NCBI RefSeq assembly: GCF_042648405.1
Contig: NZ_JBHRXV010000011.1
Location: 124,001-188,000, forward strand
Reading direction: 5' to 3'
Length of the DNA stretch: 64,000 bases
Source: Sphingoaurantiacus capsulatus
GTDB taxonomy: Bacteria > Pseudomonadota > Alphaproteobacteria > Sphingomonadales > Sphingomonadaceae
In this document: piece by piece, positions 1 through 7,476 of the stretch
Position numbering within the stretch: the stretch's first letter is position 1
How the letters are laid out: every line of letters begins with the position of its first letter
The notes under the pieces: model-generated
The model's database searches: none
The model's input: only the letters and a program-made list of their open reading frames with translations
Told to the model about the DNA's origin: nothing
Translations under genes and position numbers: made by a program

Positions 1-176
1 CCATCATCGACCAGCGCCGGGACGCGGCCGTTGGGGTTGATCGCGAGGAACCAGGGCTCTTTCTGCTCGGCCTTGTAGAGATCGAGCTTCCGCACCTCAT
101 AGGCGAGGCCCATCTCCTCGAGCGCGACCGAGACCTTGTAGCCGTTGGGCGTCGCCGCGGTGTAGAGCGTCAGCAT
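1..176 (-). CDS. Glutathione S-transferase N-terminal domain (partial, cut by window start)
   Basis: The first 58 codons of a minus-strand gene running off the left edge. It opens MLTLYTAATPNGYKVSVALE and continues to a VPALVDD segment, the usual thioredoxin-fold start of a glutathione S-transferase with the cis-proline before the glutathione-binding strand. GSTs of this type (YfcG/YghU-like or beta-class) conjugate or reduce substrates with glutathione in the cytosol. The C-terminal helical domain, which sets the subclass, lies outside the window. The start is the ATG at 174-176; no closer in-frame start is seen. Confidence 0.8.
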   Translation of the reverse strand, partial: MLTLYTAATPNGYKVSVALEEMGLAYEVRKLDLYKAEQKEPWFLAINPNGRVPALVDD

Positions 177-213
177 AAGCGTGAGCCTGCGACATTTCGG
201 CGGCGGTAGCTAG

Positions 214-347
214 CCCTCTCCCCGGCGGGGAGAGGGTTGGGTAAGGGGCGCGAGCGCAGCGAGCCCTATCCGACGGCCGGCGTTCCCCTCACCCTCCCGC
301 ATTGCTGCGCAAAGCGGGCCCCTCCCTCTCCCCGGCGGGGCGAGGGG
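214..347. repeat. Intergenic palindromic repeats between GST and uvrC
   Basis: Two copies of a CT-rich hairpin, CCCTCTCCCC-loop-GGGGAGAGGG (214-236) and a near copy (322-347), flank a segment with CTCACCCTCCC. The same building blocks recur around 17306-17546, so this is a dispersed intergenic repeat family. It could act as a rho-independent-like stop for uvrC, but no T-tract follows. Confidence 0.65.
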
Positions 348-361
348 TTTAAGGGGCGCGG

Positions 362-2284
362 TCAGCTCGGCGGGTGGAAATGCTCGTAGATGGCCTTCGC
401 CATGCCCTTCGAGATGCCGGGGGCCTTTTCAAGATCCTGCAAGGTCGCGCCGCGCGCGGCCTTCGCCGTGCCGAAGTGCATCAGCAGCGCGCGCTTCCTG
501 GCCGGGCCGATGCCGGGGACATCGTCGAGCGGGCTCGCCGTGAAGGCCTTGGCGCGCTTCTGGCGGTGGGCGCCGATCGCGAAGCGGTGCGCCTCGTCGC
601 GGAGGCGCTGCAGGAAGTACAGCACCGGCGAGTTGGGCGGCAGGCTCAGCTCGCGGCCGCTCGGCAGGTGGAAGATTTCACGGCCGGCGTTGCGGTCGGG
701 GCCTTTCGCGACACCGACCACCGGCACCTGATGCACGCCGAGCTCGCCCATCACTTCGAGCACGGCCGACAGCTGCCCCTTGCCGCCGTCGATCAGCACG
801 AGGTCGGGCCATTCGCCCTTGGTGCGGTCGGGGTCCTCGGCCTCCAGCCGGGCGAAGCGGCGGGTCAGCACCTCGCGCATCATCCCGAAGTCGTCGCCGG
901 GGACCAGTTCCTTGTTCTTGATGTTGAACTTCCGGTAGGCGCTCTTGCGGAAGCCTTCCGGCCCGGCGACGATCATCGCGCCGAGCGCGTTCGTGCCCAT
1001 GATGTGCGAATTGTCGTAGACCTCGATACGCTGCGGCGAGCTTTCGAGGTCGAACAGCTCGGCCAGTTCGCGCAGCAGCTTGCCCTGTGTGGTCGACTCC
1101 GCCAGCCGCCGCTCCAGCGCCTCGACGGCGTTGCGCTTGGCCTGGTCGACGAGGCGGCGCGGGTTGCCGCGCTGCGGCGCCTTGATCGCGACGCGGCGAC
1201 CGGCGCGGTCGGAAAGGGCGTCGGTGAGCAGTTCGGCTTCGTCGAGCGCGCGGTCGAGCAGGATTTCGCGCGGGACCGGCATCTCCTCGTAGAATTGCGA
1301 CAGGAAGGACAGCAGCACCTCCTGCTCCTCCACGTCGGCGACGTGGGCGGGGAAGAAGGCGCGGTGGCCCCAGTTCTGGCCGCCGCGGATGAAGAACATC
1401 TGTACGCACATCTGCCCTTCGAGCGCGGCGAGGGCGACGATGTCGGCGTCGGCGGTGTCGCCGGCGCTGATCGCCTGGCTGTTCTGGATGAAGGTCAGCG
1501 CGCGCAGGCGATCGCGGAACACCGCGGCCAGCTCGAAATCGAGATTTTCGGCGGCCGACTCCATCGAGGCGCCCAGCTTGCGCTGTACCTCCTGGCTCTT
1601 GCCCGACAGGAAGCCCTTGGCGTCGCCGACCAGCTCGGCATAGCCGGCCTCGTCGATGCGGCCGACGCAGGGGGCCGAGCAGCGGCGAATCTGATGGAGC
1701 AGGCAGGGCCGCGAGCGATTCGAAAAGAAGCTGTCGGTGCAGGAGCGCAGCAGGAACACTTTCTGCATGGCATTGAGCGTGCGGTTGACCGCGCCGGCGC
1801 TGGCGAAGGGGCCGTAGAAGGTGCCCTTGCCCTGCCGCGCGCCGCGATGCTTCGAGATGCGCGGGTAGCTGTGATCCTCGCGCAGGAAGATGAAGGGGAA
1901 GCTCTTGTCGTCGCGCAGCAGCACGTTGAACGCCGGGCGGAAGCGCTTGATCAGCTGCGCTTCGAGCAGCAGCGCCTCCGCCTCGGTCGCGGTGGTGACG
2001 ATGGTCATCGAGCGGGTGAGCGCGACCATGCGCTGCAGCCGCCGCGGCAGCCGCGCCACCTGCGTGTAGTTGGCGACGCGATTCTTGAGGCTGCGCGCCT
2101 TGCCGACATAGAGCACGTCGCCGCCGGCATCGAGCATGCGATAGACGCCCGGGCGTACCGGTAACGTCTTCAACACATTGCGGATCGCCGCGACGCCCTG
2201 ATCCATGTCGGGCTTGTCGCGCCCGCGCACGGCATAGGTCGCCTGCTCTTCGGAAAACCGGTCGTTGATCGGGGTTTCGGCCAT
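362..2284 (-). CDS. uvrC: UvrABC system protein C (excinuclease subunit)
   Basis: A 640-residue UvrC, the dual-incision nuclease of nucleotide excision repair, recruited to UvrB at bulky DNA lesions. A GIY-YIG nuclease domain begins near residue 40 (PGVYRM then LYVGKA) and makes the 3' incision. A Cys-containing middle region (CLLHQIRRCSAPCVG) is followed by a UVR UvrB-binding segment, then the RNase H-like 5' nuclease (YDNSH and LVLIDGGKGQL), and tandem helix-hairpin-helix motifs at the end (VPGIGPARKRALLMHFG). Length is normal. The ATG at 2284 gives about 38 residues before the GIY motif; a shorter start is possible. Confidence 0.97.
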   Translation of the reverse strand: MAETPINDRFSEEQATYAVRGRDKPDMDQGVAAIRNVLKTLPVRPGVYRMLDAGGDVLYVGKARSLKNRVANYTQVARLPRRLQRMVALTRSMTIVTTATEAEALLLEAQLIKRFRPAFNVLLRDDKSFPFIFLREDHSYPRISKHRGARQGKGTFYGPFASAGAVNRTLNAMQKVFLLRSCTDSFFSNRSRPCLLHQIRRCSAPCVGRIDEAGYAELVGDAKGFLSGKSQEVQRKLGASMESAAENLDFELAAVFRDRLRALTFIQNSQAISAGDTADADIVALAALEGQMCVQMFFIRGGQNWGHRAFFPAHVADVEEQEVLLSFLSQFYEEMPVPREILLDRALDEAELLTDALSDRAGRRVAIKAPQRGNPRRLVDQAKRNAVEALERRLAESTTQGKLLRELAELFDLESSPQRIEVYDNSHIMGTNALGAMIVAGPEGFRKSAYRKFNIKNKELVPGDDFGMMREVLTRRFARLEAEDPDRTKGEWPDLVLIDGGKGQLSAVLEVMGELGVHQVPVVGVAKGPDRNAGREIFHLPSGRELSLPPNSPVLYFLQRLRDEAHRFAIGAHRQKRAKAFTASPLDDVPGIGPARKRALLMHFGTAKAARGATLQDLEKAPGISKGMAKAIYEHFHPPS

Positions 2285-2333
2285 TCGGCTTACAGTTAGG
2301 ACTCGGCCCTTCGGGCGGCAAGCGGCGCCGCGA

Positions 2334-2358
2334 CTTATCCACGAAAGCTGTGGATAAG
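2334..2358. promoter_or_regulatory. Palindrome containing two opposed DnaA-box-like sites
   Basis: CTTATCCAC and GTGGATAAG form a perfect 9-bp inverted repeat around a 7-nt spacer. The right arm reads TTATCCACA on the minus strand, the exact consensus DnaA box, and the left arm is one base off. It sits between the divergent uvrC and SDR genes. It may be a DnaA regulatory site or simply a hairpin; no origin-like cluster is present. Confidence 0.4.
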
Positions 2359-2454
2359 CCTGTGGCCAACAGCGGGAGTCCCGTGCCCGCCCGACACAAA
2401 TCCGCGAGTCGCCTTGCCTTGCCCAAAATCAGGGCAGGGGGTATCGGCGCGGCG

Positions 2455-3231
2455 ATGACTTCCGAGTTCGGCCAGCCCCGCACCGCCATCGTCACCGGCG
2501 CCGCCAAGCGCATCGGCGCGGCAATGGCGCGCGCGCTCGCCGCCGATGGCTGGCATGTGGTGATCCACTGCAACAATTCGACCGCCGAGGCCGAGGGCGT
2601 GCGCGCCGAGATCGTCGCGGCGGGTGGTCACGCGCGGATCGTGCAGGCGGACCTCGCCGGGGCCGATGCGGCGAAGGTGATTGCCGAAGCCGCCAGCGAG
2701 GGGCCGCCGATCGGGCTGCTGGTCAACAACGCCTCGCGCTTCGATTACGACACGCATGACGACTTCGGGCTCGAGCAGTGGACACGCCACATGGACGTGA
2801 ACCTGCGCGCCCCGGCGCTGCTGACGCAGGCGTTCGCCAGGGCACTGCCGGAGGGGTTGAACGGCCTTGTCGTCAACATGCTCGATGTGAAGCTGTTCGC
2901 GCTCAACCCCGATTTCTTCAGCTACACGATCAGCAAATATGGGCTGCTCGGGCTGACCGAGCTGTCGGCGCGGGCGCTGGCGCCGCGCATCCGCGTCAAC
3001 GGCATCGCGCCGGCGGTGACGATGGTCAGCGGGCCGCAGTCGCGCGCGAATTTTTCGAAGGCGCACACGCACAATCCGCTGGGGCGGGGGGTGCAGGTCG
3101 AGGAGATCGTGTCGACGCTTCGCTACATCGTGGCGACGCCGACGCTCCACGGACAGGTGATTACATTGGACGCCGGGCAGCGCCTGCTCGGCATGCCGCG
3201 TGACGTGGCGTTCATGGTGGGGGACGAATGA
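2455..3231 (+). CDS. SDR oxidoreductase, pteridine reductase / FolM-like
   Basis: A 258-residue short-chain dehydrogenase. The cofactor motif is TGAAKRIG at 14-21, the NNAS motif is at 91-94, and the catalytic YxxxK is Y157/K161. TGAAKRIG plus NNAS (rather than NNAG) is characteristic of pteridine reductases (PTR1) and E. coli FolM, which use NADPH to reduce dihydropterins or dihydrofolate. The gene overlaps folB by ATGA, so both are translated together, which supports a role in tetrahydrofolate or tetrahydromonapterin metabolism. ATG 2455 was chosen because it puts the Rossmann motif at the usual position; upstream in-frame codons would add a low-complexity extension. The substrate is inferred. 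Confidence 0.82.
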   Translation: MTSEFGQPRTAIVTGAAKRIGAAMARALAADGWHVVIHCNNSTAEAEGVRAEIVAAGGHARIVQADLAGADAAKVIAEAASEGPPIGLLVNNASRFDYDTHDDFGLEQWTRHMDVNLRAPALLTQAFARALPEGLNGLVVNMLDVKLFALNPDFFSYTISKYGLLGLTELSARALAPRIRVNGIAPAVTMVSGPQSRANFSKAHTHNPLGRGVQVEEIVSTLRYIVATPTLHGQVITLDAGQRLLGMPRDVAFMVGDE

Positions 3232-3626
3232 AGATCGACGATTTGCAGGGGCTCGTCCCGGCGCATCTGGCGCCAAAGGGCCGCCGCATCTTCCTCGAGG
3301 ATTTCGACCTCGCCGTCGACATCGGCTTCCACGATTTCGAGGTGGGCACGCCGCAGCGGCTGCGCGTCAACATCGAGGTGTGGCTCGACGACGAAGCCTT
3401 CCCGACCGACGACGCGGTCGGCAAGGCGTGGAATTACGACTTCCTGCGCTCGACGGTGATCGAGCTGATCCGCGAGCGGCGGTTCAATCTGCAGGAAACC
3501 ATCTGCCGCGCGATCTACGACATCGTCGCGGCGCGCAAGGGCGTCACCGGGATTCGCGTCTCGACGCGCAAGCCGGACATCTACCCGGACTGCGCGTCGG
3601 TCGGCGTGGAGCTCTGCTCTTTCTAA
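3228..3626 (+). CDS. folB: Dihydroneopterin aldolase
   Basis: A 132-residue FolB-family protein that converts 7,8-dihydroneopterin to 6-hydroxymethyl-dihydropterin and glycolaldehyde in folate synthesis. Typical features are the N-terminal strand ending GFHDFEVG with its conserved glutamate and the C-terminal VSTRKPDIYPDC segment with the conserved lysine followed by V-x-V-E. Its ATG overlaps the SDR stop codon (ATGA), and its 3' end overlaps the convergent secreted gene by 4 bp. A FolX-type epimerase or aldolase of the same fold is the main alternative. Confidence 0.9.
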   Translation: MKIDDLQGLVPAHLAPKGRRIFLEDFDLAVDIGFHDFEVGTPQRLRVNIEVWLDDEAFPTDDAVGKAWNYDFLRSTVIELIRERRFNLQETICRAIYDIVAARKGVTGIRVSTRKPDIYPDCASVGVELCSF

Positions 3627-4453
3627 CGCAAGGTCCGGCCGCAGGCACCGAGCGAGGTCAGCACGAAGCCATAGTCGGCGGCGACCGCCTGCTTGTCGGC
3701 ATCCTCGAGCTGATCGACCGAGCCGGCGGGCAACGCCCGCGGCAGCTGGCAGGCGAGGTGGTACCACATCAGCGTATCGCGTGGGATCGTCGTCGCGGCG
3801 TCGTCGATGACGTCGGACAGCGCGACGCTGTAGCTCTTCGCCTGGCCGGGGCGCGACAGCACCACCAGCGACACCGGGCGGCCGGTGGCGGTGTTGATGA
3901 AGATCTGGCTCTCCGCCTCGCCCGGGATGCTGCCGCGGACGTGGAAGGCGTTGCCCAGGCCGGTGACGCGCAGGTCGCGGATGTCGGGCTGGCGGATGTC
4001 GCTGAGCACGCGGCGGATGTGCTGCTCGGAGCGAGCAGTGCCGGCGATCTGGCCGTTGCGCGAGGTCAGCTGATACTGGCCCTCGCGGCCCGGCACGCGC
4101 TTCAGGAACAGGATGACGGGCAGCCCCTTGAGCTTCGGCACCTTGCCGCGCGCGTCGAGCGAGCCGTCCCACAGGTAGCTGATCTTCGCCGGCACCGCTT
4201 CGCGTGCGGTCAGCACGCCCTGCACCTGCGCCTCGATCAGCAGGCGCACGCGGCCTTCCGGCACGTCGGGCGCTTCCTTGCGACTCAGCTTGCTCGCCTT
4301 GGTGATCGCGGCCTTCAGAACGACCGGCGCGCCGATCGTCAGGTCGGCGATGTCGGCAAAACCCTCGACCGGGGCCGGCTGCGCGACGATCGGCGACAGC
4401 GGTGCCAGCGCCAGCGCCGCGGCGGCGAGCAGAATCGAGCGGCGAAGGGTCAT
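3623..4453 (-). CDS. Secreted protein of unknown function
   Basis: A 276-residue protein with a clear Sec signal peptide (MTLRRSILLAAAALALAPLS, cleavage probably after IVAQ or PAPVEG). The mature part is mixed alpha/beta with no transmembrane segment and two cysteines near the C-terminus (HLACQL, GACGRTLR) that could form a disulphide. I do not recognise a catalytic motif. A good AGAGGT ribosome site precedes the ATG. It is monocistronic, convergent with folB and divergent from tonB. Likely a periplasmic conserved hypothetical. Confidence 0.75.
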   Translation of the reverse strand: MTLRRSILLAAAALALAPLSPIVAQPAPVEGFADIADLTIGAPVVLKAAITKASKLSRKEAPDVPEGRVRLLIEAQVQGVLTAREAVPAKISYLWDGSLDARGKVPKLKGLPVILFLKRVPGREGQYQLTSRNGQIAGTARSEQHIRRVLSDIRQPDIRDLRVTGLGNAFHVRGSIPGEAESQIFINTATGRPVSLVVLSRPGQAKSYSVALSDVIDDAATTIPRDTLMWYHLACQLPRALPAGSVDQLEDADKQAVAADYGFVLTSLGACGRTLR

Positions 4454-4838
4454 TTTCTACCTCTTTGTTCAGTAAAAACCCATTTTGGGCGAACGAAATA
4501 ATATCGTCACATGGATGAGCCCAACCTTAAGAAACCTGCGGGTTTCAAGGCTCCGACGCACCTCTAACCCGTTCTGAGCGGTTTGGGTTGCGGCAATGTC
4601 TCGCGGAATCCGGTTGCGAGGCTGTCGGCAGGGGGTTATTGGGCGATTCAAGGGGCGGGCAAAGATATAAGAAGGCTCGCCCTCGCCGTTTGTAGTCCGT
4701 CGTATCCAGCGCAGCCCGCTGCGTTAATCAGGTTCCGGCCCAAGCGCCATATAAGGTGCAGGCTACAGAAGAACCGATGGGTGCGACGCCAAGGGCTGCT
4801 CTAAGCGAGGGTATTAGGAGGGAGTTTGGCGCGGAAAC
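4454..4838. other. Intergenic region between secreted unknown and tonB
   Basis: This 385-bp gap holds the divergent control regions of the two flanking genes. A CCCATTTTGGG dyad lies just upstream of the minus-strand gene. On the plus strand a strong Shine-Dalgarno sequence AGGAGGGAG (4816-4824) precedes tonB at an unusually long spacing of 14 nt. Short open frames here lack convincing coding features, and I found no clear Fur box or RNA gene. Confidence 0.5.
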
Positions 4839-5486
4839 ATGGCTTTCGCTGATGAAAAAATGAGTGGCGCACGGATGACGTCTTTGGGCGTCGTCGTGAT
4901 TCTCCACGTTTTCCTTGGCTACGCCCTCATCTCTGGCTTGGCGCTCAAGGCCGTTAAGGTCGTGACGGGTCCGCTGGAGACGTTCGAGGTCGAGGAACCG
5001 AAGATCGAGGAAGAACCGCCGCCCCCGCCGCCGGAAATGGAGGAAATTCCTCCGTATGTCCCGCCGCCGGAGGTTGTGGTTGAAACGGTGGCCCCGCCAC
5101 CGCCGCCGATCACCATCCAAACCACAGTGCCGACCCCCGATCCGCCTCGCGTGATCGTGGCTCCGCCGCCGCCGGCTCCGCCGGCGCGGCCGGATACCAC
5201 TGCACAGCCGATCGGCAACCGGTCGAAGATCAGCCAGGATGATTATCCGGATGCTTCGATTCGCGCTGAAGAAGCAGGTGTGGCTCAGGTGGCCTACGAC
5301 GTCAGCGTCGATGGCCGCGCGAGCAACTGCAGGATTACGAAGTCGAGCGGCTTCCCGCGGCTTGACACTCGTACCTGCGAGTTGATCGAGCGCCGCTTCC
5401 GTTTCCGTCCGGCGACCTCCAACGGCACGCCGGTTCCGGAAGCTGGCAAGCGCCAGACGGTCCGCTGGCAGCTCGAAGAACGGTAA
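4839..5486 (+). CDS. tonB: TonB energy-transducing protein
   Basis: A 215-residue TonB. It has a short cytosolic N-terminus, one transmembrane anchor at about residues 14-37, a long acidic then proline-rich periplasmic linker (about 45-125, many PPPP runs with EE pairs) and a C-terminal TonB fold (about 135-215) containing a two-cysteine pair (NCRI, RTCELIE). TonB carries proton-motive energy from ExbB/ExbD to outer-membrane receptors. It is followed by exbB and two exbD genes, the common sphingomonad arrangement, which fits organisms rich in TonB-dependent receptors. Confidence 0.93.
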   Translation: MAFADEKMSGARMTSLGVVVILHVFLGYALISGLALKAVKVVTGPLETFEVEEPKIEEEPPPPPPEMEEIPPYVPPPEVVVETVAPPPPPITIQTTVPTPDPPRVIVAPPPPAPPARPDTTAQPIGNRSKISQDDYPDASIRAEEAGVAQVAYDVSVDGRASNCRITKSSGFPRLDTRTCELIERRFRFRPATSNGTPVPEAGKRQTVRWQLEER

Positions 5487-5492
5487 GGGGTC

Positions 5493-5522
5493 AGCGGCCT
5501 GGGCGTCCCCGCCCGGGCCGCT
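5493..5522 (+). terminator. Strong hairpin between tonB and exbB
   Basis: AGCGGCC and GGCCGCT pair, and the inner GGGCG and CGCCC also pair, around a small loop directly after the tonB stop. The T-rich tail is weak (CATTTC), so it is either a leaky terminator or an mRNA-stabilising stem that lets exbB be expressed at a level different from tonB. Confidence 0.55.
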
Positions 5523-5563
5523 CATTTCAAATCACAGAACAAAGTCATTTAGGGGAATAAGCG

Positions 5564-6295
5564 ATGGAACCCATTGTCACCGAAAATCCGTATGGCCTTC
5601 AGGCAGCGCTTGAGCAGGGCGGTATCATTGCGCAGGCGACCTTCGGCATCATGGTCGTCATGTCGCTCGTCAGCTGGTACATCATCTTCACGAAGGTGTG
5701 GGATCAGCGGAAGGTCATGAAGGAAGCCGACGAGCTCGATAAGACCTTCTGGAAGGCCGCGAGCCTCAAGGAAGGCGCTGCCAAGCTCCCGAAGAACTCG
5801 GCGTTCCGCCAGCTGGTCGATGACGGCCTGCGCGCGTCGGACCACCACGAAGGCCGTCTGACGGACCACATCGACCGCCACGAGTGGGTGACGATGTCGC
5901 TGCAGCGTTCGACCAACTCGATCAACTCGAAGCTCCAGTCGGGCCTCGCGTTCCTCGCGTCGGTCGGTTCGACCGCGCCGTTCATCGGCCTGTTCGGTAC
6001 CGTCGTCGGTATCTACCGCGCGCTGATCAACATCGGCATCGCCGGTCAGGCCTCGATCGACAAGGTCGCGGGTCCGGTCGGTGAGGCGCTCATCATGACC
6101 GCCATCGGTCTCGTCGTCGCCGTTCCGGCGGTGCTCGGCTACAACTGGCTGATCCGTCGCAACAAGGCGCTGCAGGACCGTCTCAACGCGTTCGCCGCGG
6201 ACGTCCATGGTTCGCTCATCGCGGGCAGCCGCGTTCCGACCGCTCCGATGACGGCCAACGCCGCGCCGACCGCTACGCCGGGCACCCGCGCCTAA
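5564..6295 (+). CDS. exbB: ExbB, MotA/TolQ/ExbB proton channel family
   Basis: A 243-residue inner-membrane protein with three transmembrane segments: about 25-47 (ATFGIMVVMSLVSWYIIF), about 125-147 (FLASVGSTAPFIGLFGTVVG) and about 170-195 (EALIMTAIGLVVAVPAVLGY). The second and third are the conserved MotA/TolQ/ExbB helices that line the proton path. ExbB forms a pentamer around ExbD and powers TonB. An AGGGG ribosome site lies upstream of the ATG. Codons are strongly biased to C/G third positions with many TCG, GTC and ATC, as expected of a highly expressed gene. Confidence 0.95.
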   Translation: MEPIVTENPYGLQAALEQGGIIAQATFGIMVVMSLVSWYIIFTKVWDQRKVMKEADELDKTFWKAASLKEGAAKLPKNSAFRQLVDDGLRASDHHEGRLTDHIDRHEWVTMSLQRSTNSINSKLQSGLAFLASVGSTAPFIGLFGTVVGIYRALINIGIAGQASIDKVAGPVGEALIMTAIGLVVAVPAVLGYNWLIRRNKALQDRLNAFAADVHGSLIAGSRVPTAPMTANAAPTATPGTRA

Positions 6296-6332
6296 AGCCA
6301 CGCCAAGAACGGCTTAGGATAAGGACCAGCCC

Positions 6333-6821
6333 ATGGCTATGAGTGCAGGACCCGCGGACGTCAGTCCAGAAGACGAAGCTGCCGGCGGGGCACCGATGAC
6401 GGACATCAACACGACGCCGCTCGTCGACGTCATGCTGGTGCTCCTGATCATCTTCCTGATCGCCGTGCCGGTCGTGATCCAGACGGTGCCGCTGCGGCTC
6501 CCGAAGGTGAGCAACCAGGTTACGACGACCAAACCGGAAAACGTGCTCGTGTCGATCGACTCCAACTGCGACGTGTACTGGGGCCTTCAGCGCTTCAGCA
6601 CCAACGCGGAGCTGCTCGACAAGGCGACCGGCTACCTGATCAAGGAAGTCGACCGCCTGAAAGCGTCCGGTGCGCCGATCGAACTGCCGGAAGTCCACAT
6701 TCGCGGTGACGCGGACGCGGAATACCGGTGCGTCGGCGGGGTGATCTTCACGATGCAGCGTGCGGGTTACCAGAAGGTCGGCTTCATTTCGGAGCCGGTC
6801 GGCGGCGTAACCACACGCTAA
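6333..6821 (+). CDS. exbD: ExbD biopolymer transport protein (first copy)
   Basis: A 162-residue ExbD/TolR-family protein. A short cytosolic tail contains MTDINTTPLVDVMLVLLIIF, whose DxNxTPLxDVMLVLLI sequence is the family signature; the second aspartate is the proton-carrying residue in the single transmembrane helix. The periplasmic domain follows, with two cysteines (SNCDVYW, EYRCVGG) that could form a disulphide and are absent from the second copy. It is placed 37 bp after exbB. Confidence 0.94.
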   Translation: MAMSAGPADVSPEDEAAGGAPMTDINTTPLVDVMLVLLIIFLIAVPVVIQTVPLRLPKVSNQVTTTKPENVLVSIDSNCDVYWGLQRFSTNAELLDKATGYLIKEVDRLKASGAPIELPEVHIRGDADAEYRCVGGVIFTMQRAGYQKVGFISEPVGGVTTR

Positions 6822-6828
6822 GTCGATA

Positions 6829-6859
6829 CCCGGCGTCCGCCGCAGGGCCGGACGCCGGG
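6829..6859 (+). terminator. 11-bp perfect hairpin between the two exbD genes
   Basis: CCCGGCGTCCG and CGGACGCCGGG form an 11-bp stem with a 9-nt loop. There is no T-tract, so it is more likely an mRNA-stabilising or attenuating stem that sets the ratio of the two ExbD proteins than a full stop. Confidence 0.5.
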
Positions 6860-6884
6860 GCTCGGCGACAAGGAGAATATTTAG

Positions 6885-7313
6885 ATGGCGATGTCGACCG
6901 GAGACAGCGGCAGCGGCGGCGGCGAGATGGTGGATATCAACACCACCCCGCTGATCGACGTGATGCTCGTTCTGCTCATCATGTTCATCATTACCATTCC
7001 GATCCAGACGCATGCGGTGAAGCTCGACCTTCCGTCGAACCAGCAGACGCCGCCGACGGAAATGGTCGACCCGGTTATCAACCGGCTTGAGATCGACTTC
7101 CTGAACGACATCTACTGGAACCAGACCAAGGTGACCGAGGCGCAGGTGCGCGGTTACCTGAAGCAGGCGGCCGAGATGGACCCGCAGCCGGAGCTTCACC
7201 TGAAGCCCGACGCGCTGGCCCGTTACGAGATCGTCAACCGCGTCATGGCGGATGCCCAGAAGGCTGGCGTCACCAAGATGGGTTTCGTCGGTAACGAGGC
7301 GTACGCCCAGTAA
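6885..7313 (+). CDS. ExbD biopolymer transport protein (second copy)
   Basis: A 142-residue paralogue of the preceding ExbD with the same signature (MVDINTTPLIDVMLVLLIMF), a single N-terminal transmembrane helix and a periplasmic domain ending MGFVGNEAYAQ. It is shorter than the first copy and lacks its cysteines. In some bacteria with two ExbD proteins the second is needed only for particular receptors, so the pair may be specialised. It is preceded by AAGGAG and followed by a rho-independent terminator that closes the operon. Confidence 0.93.
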   Translation: MAMSTGDSGSGGGEMVDINTTPLIDVMLVLLIMFIITIPIQTHAVKLDLPSNQQTPPTEMVDPVINRLEIDFLNDIYWNQTKVTEAQVRGYLKQAAEMDPQPELHLKPDALARYEIVNRVMADAQKAGVTKMGFVGNEAYAQ

Positions 7314-7337
7314 CCGAGCGGACTTCGGAACGAACAT

Positions 7338-7368
7338 AAGGGCGGGCCTTCGGGTTCGCCCTTTTGCT
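7338..7368 (+). terminator. Rho-independent terminator of the tonB-exbBDD operon
   Basis: The stem AAGGGCG/CGCCCTT with a GC-rich loop is followed by TTTTGCTTT. It lies 25 bp past the last exbD stop. Confidence 0.8.
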
Positions 7369-7476
7369 TTGCGGTCCTTTTGCTTTTGCGCGCCGGGCCG
7401 CCCGCGCTAAAGCCAAGGAAGAGGGCGCGCGGCCTCGATGTCGCGCGGAGAGAATATCGGGGAGGGACGTAAGTCC

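Noticed and set aside
374..2164. Long plus-strand frame opposite uvrC
   Set aside because: Same cause: the minus strand encodes a complete UvrC with all domains; the antisense product has no recognisable features.
4469..4804. Small open frames in the gap before tonB
   Set aside because: No ribosome site, unusual composition and no recognisable protein; the gap is better explained as divergent control regions.
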